Below, piece by piece: positions 27,009 through 35,528 of a DNA stretch of 64,000 nt; positions within the stretch are counted from its first letter, which is position 1; every line of letters starts with the position of its first letter. Both the position numbers and the translations under genes were made by a program. The notes under the pieces were generated by a model. The model was not told where the DNA came from. It saw nothing but the letters and a program-made list of their open reading frames with translations, and made no database searches. Origin of the DNA: Pontibacter sp. HSC-14F20 (lineage in GTDB: Bacteria; Bacteroidota; Bacteroidia; Cytophagales; Hymenobacteraceae); contig NZ_JAHZTC010000004.1 in NCBI RefSeq assembly GCF_019599265.1, forward strand, positions 1 to 64,000, read 5' to 3'.

Positions 27009-28706
27009 ATGAAAAAGATATTCTATAGCATACTTGTTCCTGTTCTTCTGTTAGGGTCGGTTTCCTGCGAATCTTTCCTGGACGAAGAAAACAAATCGGG
27101 TCTTACCTCTGAAGCTTACTACAAAACAGCAGAGGGTGCAGAAAGCCTGGTGAACTCCCTGTATACGCCCATGCGCTTCTGGTATGGTAAGGAGAATGGT
27201 ATAGCGCTGACAGAAACTGGCACCGACATTTTCACCCGTGGAAATGGTATGGAAAATCCGCCGGTGGCACTCTATAATTCAGACCTGTCTGGTGCTAACG
27301 CGCCGATCAACTTTTACTGGACCCGCTTTTACTCTGCAGTTAATGCCTGCAATGCCGCTGTAAAAAGAATCCCGGAGTCTGCCTTGGCCGAGAACCTGAA
27401 GACAACCAGGCTGGCAGAAGCCCGTTTTCTGAGAGCGTTTTACCTCTGGCATATTGTAGAGACATGGGGCGGCGTGCACCTGACAACGGAAGAATCTATT
27501 GGGTTGGTAACAACGGCTAACCGGACTCCGGTCGAAGCTTTCTACAACCAGATATTTGAGGATCTGCAGTTTGCCGCCGATAACCTGGCGCCAACCAACT
27601 CGCAATACGGTCGCGTGACAAAACCCGCGGCAGAGGCCTTTATGGCACGCATGCACCTCTACCGCAAAAACTATCCGGAAGCGGCGCGCCTGGCCAAGAA
27701 GGTGATCAGCGACTACAGCTTCAGCCTGGTACCAAACTATGCCAATCTCTGGAGCATCAGCAATGTCAAAAACTCAGAGATCGTGTGGCATGTCAACTTT
27801 ACTGCTGACCTGATCCTGAACCGGGAGTTTGATGGCCCGACGGCCAGCACCAGCGATGATATCCTGCTGCGTGACGGCGGTAACAATGCGCACCTGTTCT
27901 TCCTGATGACCTATGATCAGGTAGCAGGTATGCAGCGTGATATGCGCTATGGACGTCCGTTTGCACGCTTCATGCCGACAGCCCATTTACTCGACTTGTT
28001 TGATGAGACCAGGGATGCCCGTTTTGATGCTACTTTCGAAACTGTATGGTATGCCAACAAGCCTGGCACCTATAAGAAAACGCTGTCAAACGGGAGTGAG
28101 GTGAATGTGACTTTTGCAGCAGGTGATACGGCTATCTTTGCAAGCAAGCATATAATATCAAACGCCCGGAAGGATGGCAGGAAGTATACGATCATCGATA
28201 GAAGCAGAACCTACAATGTAAATGCCGGTGATGCGCCTGTTGTGCGTGACAGGTATATGTCGCTGAAGAAGTTTCTGGAACCAAACCGCCTGACCATTTC
28301 TCAGCAGCAGGGCCAGCGCGATGCCTTTGTTATTCGTCTTGCCGAGTTATACCTGATTGCCGCCGAAGCAGAAATGATGCAGGGAAATACCGGAGAAGCT
28401 GTAAATTACATCAACACTGTTCGCAGAAGGGCCGCATTGCCGGGCAAGCAGGCAGAGATGGAGATTACGGCAGACCAACTCAACATCGAATTTATACTGG
28501 ATGAGCGGGCACGCGAGTTTGCCGGAGAGCAACAGCGCTGGTTCGACCTGAAACGCACGGATAAACTGATAGAGCGGGTGAAGAAGTTTAATCCGGATGC
28601 TGCGCCGAACATACAGCCTTTCCATATGCTCCGGCCAATTCCGCAGGCCCAGCTGGATGCGGTTTCTAACCCGGGCGAGTTCAAACAGAACGAAGGATAC
28701 AACTAG
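27009..28706 (+). CDS. susD: SusD/RagB-family lipoprotein (second pair)
   Basis: Partner of the second SusC, 565 residues. Lipobox ending GSVSC, followed by the SusD opening ESFLDEENKSGLTSEAYYKT. TPR-like helical region (LAEARFLRAFYLWHIVETWGGVHL), and the C-terminal SusD block IAAEAEMMQGNTGEAVNYINTVRRRA with EFILDERAREFAGEQQRWFDLKRT. The ending MLRPIPQAQLDAVSNPGEFKQNEGY is typical. It probably binds pectin-derived oligosaccharide at the cell surface. Confidence 0.95.
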   Translation: MKKIFYSILVPVLLLGSVSCESFLDEENKSGLTSEAYYKTAEGAESLVNSLYTPMRFWYGKENGIALTETGTDIFTRGNGMENPPVALYNSDLSGANAPINFYWTRFYSAVNACNAAVKRIPESALAENLKTTRLAEARFLRAFYLWHIVETWGGVHLTTEESIGLVTTANRTPVEAFYNQIFEDLQFAADNLAPTNSQYGRVTKPAAEAFMARMHLYRKNYPEAARLAKKVISDYSFSLVPNYANLWSISNVKNSEIVWHVNFTADLILNREFDGPTASTSDDILLRDGGNNAHLFFLMTYDQVAGMQRDMRYGRPFARFMPTAHLLDLFDETRDARFDATFETVWYANKPGTYKKTLSNGSEVNVTFAAGDTAIFASKHIISNARKDGRKYTIIDRSRTYNVNAGDAPVVRDRYMSLKKFLEPNRLTISQQQGQRDAFVIRLAELYLIAAEAEMMQGNTGEAVNYINTVRRRAALPGKQAEMEITADQLNIEFILDERAREFAGEQQRWFDLKRTDKLIERVKKFNPDAAPNIQPFHMLRPIPQAQLDAVSNPGEFKQNEGYN

Positions 28707-28793
28707 CCGGTCCGGAGGGGGAGGTAGTAATCTTCCCCTCAGATCAGCTATTTAAGTGAAGATAATCTAAGGAAATACCTTTTTACCAAACTT

Positions 28794-30032
28794 ATGAATA
28801 TTGCAAAATATACCTTGCCTGTACTGCTGGCCTTAGCCACTGCCTGTAGCTCAGGCGGATCGGCAACTGAAGACACCGCGCAGACCCAGACCGTTGCCGC
28901 TGAAAAGCCATGGTCTGTGTGGATGGCAGATTCTGATATCAAACGAAATCCGGAGGGGTGGATGATTGATTTCAAAGAAAAGCCGAAATGGGACTATACG
29001 CAAGGCTTATTTGCCAGTGCCATCGAGCAGGTATGGGAGAAAACAGGTGATGAGAAGTACCTGACCTACATCAAGGCTTTTGCGGACACCATGATCAGCG
29101 AAGACGGCACGATCATGACCTACAAGAAGATGGACTATAACATCGACCGTGTGAATCCGGGTAAGTTCCTGATGGAGCTCTATAAAGAGACAGGCGACAA
29201 CAAGTATAAACTGGCTGTGGAGGAACTGCGCGACCAGATGCGTACCCACCCCCGCACCAAAGAGGGAGGCTTCTGGCATAAGAAAATTTATCCACACCAG
29301 ATGTGGTTGGATGGCCTGTACATGGCTTCACCGTTTCTGGCGCAGTATGCAGTGGAGTTCAACGAGCCTGCCATTTTTGACGACGTGGCCAATCAAATCG
29401 TTTTAATAGACAAGTATACCTGGAATAGTGAGAAAGGCCTCTGGCACCATGGCTGGGACGAGAGCCGTGAGCAAAAGTGGGCTGATTCGGAGACTGGTAA
29501 ATCGCCACATGTATGGGGACGTGCCATGGGCTGGTATGCGATGGCGTTGGTAGATGTGCTGGACTTCTTCCCGAAAGACCACCCCAGGAGGCACGAAATA
29601 CTGCAGATAACCCAGAAGATGGCAGGTGCTCTGGAACAGTACCAGGACAAGAACACCGGACTTTGGTACCAGGTAGTAGACCAGGGCGACAAAGAAGGAA
29701 ATTACCTGGAAGGCTCGGCATCCAGCATGTATACTTACTTTTTGGTAAAGGCCGCGAAAAACGGACACATTGATCAGAAGTACATGCAGGTGGCACAGAA
29801 AGGGTATGATGGTATACTCAATAACCTGATCCAGAAGAACGAGGATGGCACGATCAGCATCACGAATGTGTGTGCTGTGGCTGGGCTCGGCGGTACGCCT
29901 TACCGTGATGGCACTTATGAGTACTACATCAACGAGGAGCGCCGGAACGATGACCCCAAAGCGGTAGCGCCTTTTATCATGGCTTCGCTTGAGTTTGAAG
30001 AGCTGAACCAGTCAAAAGTATCTGCAAAGTAA
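28794..30032 (+). CDS. GH105 unsaturated (rhamno)galacturonyl hydrolase
   Basis: Removes the unsaturated galacturonyl residue from the non-reducing end of lyase products by hydration, releasing the substrate of KduI. It has 412 residues. Signal peptide with lipobox ending LATAC indicates a periplasm-facing lipoprotein. The GH105 (alpha/alpha)6 barrel has YNIDRVNPGKFLMELYKETGD, the catalytic Asp in HQMWLDGLYMASPF (about residues 166-178), HGWDESREQKWADSETGKSPHVWGRAMGWYAMAL and a GLGGTPYRDGTYEYY end block. It lies 87 nt after susD and 9 nt before a CE8 gene. It links the PL1 enzymes to KduI-KduD. Confidence 0.93.
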   Translation: MNIAKYTLPVLLALATACSSGGSATEDTAQTQTVAAEKPWSVWMADSDIKRNPEGWMIDFKEKPKWDYTQGLFASAIEQVWEKTGDEKYLTYIKAFADTMISEDGTIMTYKKMDYNIDRVNPGKFLMELYKETGDNKYKLAVEELRDQMRTHPRTKEGGFWHKKIYPHQMWLDGLYMASPFLAQYAVEFNEPAIFDDVANQIVLIDKYTWNSEKGLWHHGWDESREQKWADSETGKSPHVWGRAMGWYAMALVDVLDFFPKDHPRRHEILQITQKMAGALEQYQDKNTGLWYQVVDQGDKEGNYLEGSASSMYTYFLVKAAKNGHIDQKYMQVAQKGYDGILNNLIQKNEDGTISITNVCAVAGLGGTPYRDGTYEYYINEERRNDDPKAVAPFIMASLEFEELNQSKVSAK

Positions 30033-30041
30033 TCCGAAACC

Positions 30042-31034
30042 ATGCTTACAATTACCAGGTATACCGCCCTTCTTACGCTGCTGTTCTGCCTTTTCCTGGT
30101 GCAGGCGCAGGCGCAGAAGCAGCATGACTTTGTGGTGGCGCAGGACGGTAGCGGTGACTTTAAATCAGTGCAGGAAGCTATCGATGCAGTACCGGATTTT
30201 CGAAAAAACACCACGACCATCTACATCAAAAAAGGCGTGTACAAAGAGAAATTGGTGCTGCCGACTTCCAAGACCATGGTGAAACTAGTGGGGGAGAATG
30301 TGCAGCACACGGTACTTACCTACGATGATTACGCCTCCAAAAAGAACCGCTTCGGCGAAGAGATGGGCACTACCGGCTCCACCAGCTTCTTTATTTTTGG
30401 AGATGATTTCTCTGCCGAGAATATCACCTTCGAAAACTCTGCTGGTCCGGTAGGGCAGGCAGTCGCGGTGCGCATTGACGGTGACCGGGTGATGTTCACC
30501 AACTGCCGTTTTCTGGGTAACCAGGACACGCTATACCCGCACGGCGAGAAAAGCCGGCAGTATTACAAGAACTGTTACATCGAAGGCACGACCGATTTTA
30601 TCTTTGGTTGGTCCACGGCTGTGTTTGAGAACTGCGAGATTTACAGCAAAAAAGGCGGCAGTTACGTGACGGCCGCCTCTACACTGGAAGGTGCACCTTA
30701 CGGCTTTGTGTTCCTCAACTGCCGCCTTACCGGCGACGCTCCGAAAGACTCTTACTACCTCGGTCGTCCCTGGAGGCCACATGCCAAAACGGTGTTCATC
30801 AACAGCTACCTTGGTCCGCATATCAAGCCCGAAGGCTGGCACAACTGGAACAAGCCAGAGGCGGAGCAGACGACTTTTTATGCCGAGTATAAGTCCAAAG
30901 GGCCGGGTGCCAAGGCAGGCAAGCGGGTCAAGTGGGCGCACCAACTCAGCAACAATCAACTCGACGATTATACCTTAGAGAAAATATTCGACGGCTGGAT
31001 ACCGGGAGAAAGACCAGAAACAGCCAGTAAATAG
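30042..31034 (+). CDS. Pectin methylesterase, carbohydrate esterase family 8 (second copy)
   Basis: Second CE8 enzyme, 330 residues. Signal peptide about 1-24 ending AQAQ. The same signatures as the copy at 22824 are seen: FVVAQDGSGDFKSVQEAIDAV, GQAVAVRIDGDRV, LGNQDTLYPHGEKSRQYY, GTTDFIFGWSTAVFENC, LGRPWRPHAKTVF and KPEGWHNWN. The two copies differ most in the 60-130 region (an inserted RFGEEMGTTGSTS loop here) and in the C-terminal tail, suggesting different methylation patterns or chain positions. It is followed after 29 nt by GH43. Confidence 0.95.
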   Translation: MLTITRYTALLTLLFCLFLVQAQAQKQHDFVVAQDGSGDFKSVQEAIDAVPDFRKNTTTIYIKKGVYKEKLVLPTSKTMVKLVGENVQHTVLTYDDYASKKNRFGEEMGTTGSTSFFIFGDDFSAENITFENSAGPVGQAVAVRIDGDRVMFTNCRFLGNQDTLYPHGEKSRQYYKNCYIEGTTDFIFGWSTAVFENCEIYSKKGGSYVTAASTLEGAPYGFVFLNCRLTGDAPKDSYYLGRPWRPHAKTVFINSYLGPHIKPEGWHNWNKPEAEQTTFYAEYKSKGPGAKAGKRVKWAHQLSNNQLDDYTLEKIFDGWIPGERPETASK

Positions 31035-31063
31035 ATTTTTCACCTTTTTGAAACACGATTGCC

Positions 31064-32770
31064 ATGACTCAGAAACCTGTACTTTACGCTGCCGTTTGCT
31101 TTTCATTTCTGCTCAGTTCCTGTTCAGGATTCGCGCAGCAGGACAATACAACCGCGACAGCAGAGACAATACAGTCAACACTAACTCCGGTTTCGGAGGT
31201 ATGGGTGGCTGATTTGGGAGATGGCAGGTATAAGAACCCGATCCTGCATGCCGACTACTCTGACCCGGATGTGGTGCAGGTGGGCAAAGATTACTACATG
31301 ACCTCTTCCAGCTTTAATGCTATACCTGGGTTGCAGATTCTGCACTCCAAAGACCTCGTGAACTGGAGCATCATCGGTTACGCACTGGACCGCAACACGC
31401 CATATGATCATTTCTCCAGGCCACAGCACGGCAATGGGGTATGGGCACCTTCCATCCGCCACCACAACGGGGAATTCTACATCTACTGGGGCGATCCGGA
31501 TTTTGGTGTTTACATGGTGAAGACCAAAGACCCGGCCGGACAATGGGAGAAGCCGGTACTGGTGAAGGAAGGTAGAGGCCTGATCGATGCTTGTCCGTTT
31601 TGGGATGAAGATGGTAAGGCCTACCTAGTGCACGGCTGGGCCGGAAGCCGCGCAGGTATAAAAAGCATCCTCACATTGAACGAAATGAGCCCAGATGGTA
31701 CGAAGGTGCTGGACGAAGGCATGATGGTATTTGATGGGCATGATGCGCACCCAACCGTCGAGGGGCCTAAGTTTTACAAGCGCAACGGTTACTACTACAT
31801 TTTTGCGCCGGCAGGAGGTGTGTCGACGGGTTGGCAACTGGTGCTGCGCTCTAAAAACGTGTATGGCCCTTACGAAGAGAAGATTGTGATGGACCAGGGC
31901 AGTACACCGGTAAACGGTCCGCACCAGGGTGCCTGGGTTGGGACTACGACAGGAGAGGACTGGTTCATACATTTTCAGGATATAGAGGCGTACGGCCGCG
32001 TGGTGCATCTGAACCCGGTGAAGTGGGTGAATGACTGGCCGGTGATAGGTAGTGACAAAAACGGTGATGGAAAAGGTGAGCCGGTACTGACTTACCAGAA
32101 GCCAAACGTAGGCAAGGTATACCCGGTAGCCACTCCGCTGGAATCAGACGAATTTGACGGCCATACCTTGGGCCTGCAGTGGCAGTGGCATGCCAACCCA
32201 AAATCAACCTGGGCTTTCCCGACGGGTACCAAAGGTCAGTTGCGACTGTTCACGGAGCAGCTGCCAGAAGACTTCAAAAACTACTGGGACGTACCGAACC
32301 TCCTGCTGCAGAAGTTTCCGGCAGAAACGTTTACGACCACTACCAAGCTCAAATTCACACCAAATCCGAAACTACAGGACGAGCGCACTGGCCTGATCGT
32401 GATGGGCGAAGATTATGCCTATGTATCGCTGGTGAGCAAGCCCGATGGGCTATACCTGACTTACAACACCGCTACTAAAGCCCATCAAGGAACCCCTGAG
32501 AAAGAAGAAGTACTCGGCAAGCTGAATGGCAAAGAGGTATACTTCCGGGTGAGTGTGAGCAAAGATGCCAAGTGCCAGTTTAGCTACAGCGAGGACGGCA
32601 CAGCTTTCAAAACGGTGGGCGCGACCTTTACAGCTGTACCAGGCCGCTGGATAGGCGCTAAGGTAGGCTTGTTTGCCACCCGCCCAGGCAAAACCAACGA
32701 CTCCGGCTTTGCCGATGTGGACTGGTTTCGAATCACCCCTAACACGACTAAAATTTCTGTAAGAGACTAA
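31064..32770 (+). CDS. Glycoside hydrolase family 43 protein
   Basis: Probable alpha-L-arabinofuranosidase or beta-xylosidase acting on pectin side chains. It has 568 residues. The N-terminus has a hydrophobic segment ending LLSSC, a lipobox. The five-bladed propeller (about 55-340) shows the GH43 triad: base Asp in HADYSDPDVVQVG, pKa-setting Asp in GLIDACPFWDEDGKAY, and acid Glu in HPTVEGPKFYKRNGYYY. The C-terminal beta-sandwich (about 365-560) is of the GH43 C2/DUF1349-like type (GLQWQWHANPKS, DERTGLIVMGEDYAYVSL). The exact subfamily and substrate cannot be set from sequence by eye. In this locus arabinan or xylogalacturonan decorations are likely. Confidence 0.9.
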   Translation: MTQKPVLYAAVCFSFLLSSCSGFAQQDNTTATAETIQSTLTPVSEVWVADLGDGRYKNPILHADYSDPDVVQVGKDYYMTSSSFNAIPGLQILHSKDLVNWSIIGYALDRNTPYDHFSRPQHGNGVWAPSIRHHNGEFYIYWGDPDFGVYMVKTKDPAGQWEKPVLVKEGRGLIDACPFWDEDGKAYLVHGWAGSRAGIKSILTLNEMSPDGTKVLDEGMMVFDGHDAHPTVEGPKFYKRNGYYYIFAPAGGVSTGWQLVLRSKNVYGPYEEKIVMDQGSTPVNGPHQGAWVGTTTGEDWFIHFQDIEAYGRVVHLNPVKWVNDWPVIGSDKNGDGKGEPVLTYQKPNVGKVYPVATPLESDEFDGHTLGLQWQWHANPKSTWAFPTGTKGQLRLFTEQLPEDFKNYWDVPNLLLQKFPAETFTTTTKLKFTPNPKLQDERTGLIVMGEDYAYVSLVSKPDGLYLTYNTATKAHQGTPEKEEVLGKLNGKEVYFRVSVSKDAKCQFSYSEDGTAFKTVGATFTAVPGRWIGAKVGLFATRPGKTNDSGFADVDWFRITPNTTKISVRD

Positions 32771-32780
32771 AGCTGAAGAT

Positions 32781-34535
32781 ATGATTACGAAGAAGTTCTT
32801 GAAACACCGCTTGTTCCTGCTGGCAGGTATAGCTGGCACCCTGCAGTTCGGCTGCCAGCAACAACCAGCCGCTACGGCCACTGCAAATAACCCTGCAACT
32901 GCCCCTGTGGCAGCAACAGCCAGTACTGCCAACTACGATTGGGTATACGAAGGCATCGAGTTTGATATGCCACGTGTGCAGGAGCCGACTTTTGGCAACT
33001 ACCGCGTTAGTATCACCGATTTTGGGGCCGTAAGCGATGGCCTCACCAAAAACACAGCTGCCTTTGAAAGAGCTATTGCCGATGTATCTGCTAAAGGCGG
33101 TGGCACTGTGGTTATACCGCGTGGGATGTGGTATACAGGCCCTATTATCATGAAAAGCAATATCAACTTGCACGCAGAAGAAGGTGCGCTTGTACTGTTC
33201 AGCAAAGATTTCGACGATTATCCGCTTGTGAAAACCAGCTTCGAAGGACTCAATACTTACCGTTGTCAGTCACCGATTTCAGGTATTAACCTAGAGAACA
33301 TAGCCATCACCGGCAAGGGTGTGTTTGACGGAAACGGTGATGCCTGGCGCCCTGTGAAGAAAGGTAAAATGACAGAATCGCAGTGGAAGAACCTGGTGAA
33401 ATCGGGTGGTGTGCTGAGCGATGACGGCAAGGTATGGTACCCATCCGAAAGCTCGAAACGCGGTGATACGAAAGACAACTTCAATGTGCCGATCCACTTC
33501 ACCAAGAAGGAGCAATTTGAGCCCGTGAAAGATTTTATGCGTCCGGTGCTCCTGAGTATCGTGAACAGTAAAAAAGTAATGCTCGACGGTCCGACTTTTC
33601 AGAATTCTCCGGCCTGGAACCTGCACCCGCTGATGTGCGAGGACGTGACCATCCGCAACCTGACCGTGCGCAACCCCTGGTACTCGCAGAACGGCGATGG
33701 CCTGGACCTGGAGTCCTGCAAGAATGCTGTGGTGTATAATAACACGTTCGATGTAGGTGATGACGCCATTTGCTTCAAATCCGGTAAAGACAAAGACGGA
33801 CGCGATCGCGGCCTACCAACCGAAAACGTGATCGTGAAAAACAACGTGGTTTACCATGGCCATGGGGGCTTCGTGGTGGGTAGCGAGATGTCTGGCGGCG
33901 TAAGGAACGTGCACGTGTCGAACTGTACTTTCATTGGTACTGATATCGGACTGCGCTTCAAAAGCACACGCGGACGTGGCGGCGTGGTGGAAAATATCTG
34001 GATCTCCAACATCGACATGATCAATATCCCGACACAGGCCATCAGCTTTAACCTGTTTTACGGCGGTAATTCACCGGTAATGGATGCTGAACAAGGCGAT
34101 GCCAAGAAGGAAGAAAAACTGGAACCTGTAACTGAAGAAACGCCTGCTTTCCGAAACATTTATATGAAAAATATCAACGTGGCGGGTGCTGACCAGGCAC
34201 TGGCTCTGCAGGGTTTGCCAGAGATGAACCTGCAGAACGTGAATATTGAGAACTCCATACTGAAAGCGAAAAAAGGTATAACCGCTGTTGACTCCGATGG
34301 CATTGTGCTTAAAAATGTGAAAGTGGAAACCGAGCAAGGTCCGGCCCTGACCATTTACAACAGCAAAAACATCGATATCACTGGCTTTAGCTACAACGAG
34401 GGTAAAGAGCCCGTGGTAAAGGTGCTGGGACCTAAAACAGAGAAGGTGCGCCTGGAGAAAAAAGACTTTAACAACGCCACCAAGCAGGTTTCGAAAGGCA
34501 AAGACCTGACTGGTACGGCACTCAATATTGAGTAA
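32781..34535 (+). CDS. Polygalacturonase, glycoside hydrolase family 28
   Basis: Hydrolyses alpha-1,4-galacturonan, probably in exo or oligo-acting mode, giving galacturonate for UxaC. It has 584 residues. Lipobox ending LQFGC, an Ala/Thr/Pro-rich linker, then a GH28 beta-helix. Catalytic signatures are visible: NGDGLDLES (NTD-type), DDAICFKSG (DDC-type Asp pair), GHGGFVVGSEMSGG (GHG) and LRFKSTRGRGG (RIK-type). The C-terminal part (about 450-580) continues the helix and may modify substrate binding. It starts 10 nt after GH43. A strong terminator follows at 34560-34589, ending this transcription segment. Confidence 0.94.
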   Translation: MITKKFLKHRLFLLAGIAGTLQFGCQQQPAATATANNPATAPVAATASTANYDWVYEGIEFDMPRVQEPTFGNYRVSITDFGAVSDGLTKNTAAFERAIADVSAKGGGTVVIPRGMWYTGPIIMKSNINLHAEEGALVLFSKDFDDYPLVKTSFEGLNTYRCQSPISGINLENIAITGKGVFDGNGDAWRPVKKGKMTESQWKNLVKSGGVLSDDGKVWYPSESSKRGDTKDNFNVPIHFTKKEQFEPVKDFMRPVLLSIVNSKKVMLDGPTFQNSPAWNLHPLMCEDVTIRNLTVRNPWYSQNGDGLDLESCKNAVVYNNTFDVGDDAICFKSGKDKDGRDRGLPTENVIVKNNVVYHGHGGFVVGSEMSGGVRNVHVSNCTFIGTDIGLRFKSTRGRGGVVENIWISNIDMINIPTQAISFNLFYGGNSPVMDAEQGDAKKEEKLEPVTEETPAFRNIYMKNINVAGADQALALQGLPEMNLQNVNIENSILKAKKGITAVDSDGIVLKNVKVETEQGPALTIYNSKNIDITGFSYNEGKEPVVKVLGPKTEKVRLEKKDFNNATKQVSKGKDLTGTALNIE

Positions 34536-34559
34536 TAAGAACTTTCATTTGAAACACTA

Positions 34560-34589
34560 AGCATGGTCACTCTAGGGCCATGCTTTTTT
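34560..34589 (+). terminator. Rho-independent terminator after GH28
   Basis: Stem AGCATGGTC (34560-34568) with GGCCATGCT (34576-34584), one G-U pair, followed by six T (34584-34589). It lies 25 nt after the GH28 stop codon. A new transcription start before the CE12 gene at 34632 is implied; TATCTTTT just after it resembles a -7 box. Confidence 0.85.
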
Positions 34590-34631
34590 ATCTTTTTACA
34601 ACAAAACTGTTATACCTGAAGCAAACCCATT

Positions 34632-35450
34632 ATGCAAAAAATAGCTTTCGGACTTGCGGCCATAGTACTAAGTATCGTGCTGGTGGCTTTTGTACCCTTC
34701 AAGAAAAAAACTGTAACGGTATACCTGATCGGCGACTCTACCGTGGCAGACTACACCGGCGACTATGACGATAAAGATTACATGACCACCCGCTATCCGG
34801 TGGCCGGCTGGGGACAGGTGTTTCAGCCTTTCATGCGGCCTGATAGCCTGCGCAAGCTCAGGCACCTGATCAAAGCCGACAGTGTGATTGTAGCCGATAA
34901 AGCCCGGGGAGGGCGTAGTACACGCACTTTTTTTGAAGAAGGACGCTGGGCAGAGGTATACCGGTCGCTGCAGAAAAACGACCTGGTGCTGATGCAGTTT
35001 GGCCACAACGATGCAGCAGAAAACAAACCCGAGCGCTATACCAATGTTACCGCCTACAAAGAGTACCTGCGCCTGTTCGTGCACCAGACCCGCGAGAAAG
35101 GCGCCATACCTATCCTGCTGACGCCCGTGAACCGCAATTACCCCTGGAAAGACGGCAAACTGAGCAATGTACATGGGGACTATCCGCAAGCAGTAAAGGA
35201 TGTAGCCAAAGAGCTGAACGTGCAACTGATCGACCTAACGCAGCTATCCATTGATGCCTTCACAGCCAAAGGACAGGACTATGTGACAGACAATTATTTC
35301 ATGAACCTGCCTGCCGGCAAGTATACAGCCTACCCGGATGGTCAGAAAGACAACACACATTTTCAGCCGGAGGGAGCAACAGCGGTGGCGCAGCTAGTGT
35401 TTCAAGGTATGCAGGAGCTGAAGGAGACGAAAGCAGCAGCTAAGAAATAG
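34632..35450 (+). CDS. Rhamnogalacturonan/pectin acetylesterase, CE12-type SGNH hydrolase (first copy)
   Basis: Removes acetyl groups from pectin, making it accessible to lyases and hydrolases. It has 272 residues. N-terminal signal anchor about 1-22, then the SGNH blocks: nucleophile Ser in YLIGDSTVADY (block I), the Gly region KARGGRSTRTFFEEGRW, Asn in VLMQFGHNDAAENK (block III), and Asp/His in KDNTHFQPEGA (block V). It is similar to the enzyme at 39791 but has a longer loop after the GDS motif (residues about 42-75). It is the first gene after the GH28 terminator. Confidence 0.92.
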   Translation: MQKIAFGLAAIVLSIVLVAFVPFKKKTVTVYLIGDSTVADYTGDYDDKDYMTTRYPVAGWGQVFQPFMRPDSLRKLRHLIKADSVIVADKARGGRSTRTFFEEGRWAEVYRSLQKNDLVLMQFGHNDAAENKPERYTNVTAYKEYLRLFVHQTREKGAIPILLTPVNRNYPWKDGKLSNVHGDYPQAVKDVAKELNVQLIDLTQLSIDAFTAKGQDYVTDNYFMNLPAGKYTAYPDGQKDNTHFQPEGATAVAQLVFQGMQELKETKAAAKK

Positions 35451-35528
35451 CGCAACTGCACCCCAGCTCTCAGAAATAACACCTGCGGCATACTGCATGG
35501 GCACATTCACCTATAAAACCCGGACAAT

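Noticed and set aside
28707..28793. G-rich/C-rich inverted repeat after the second susD considered as a terminator
   Set aside because: The stem has a mismatch and no T-run follows. Too weak to call.
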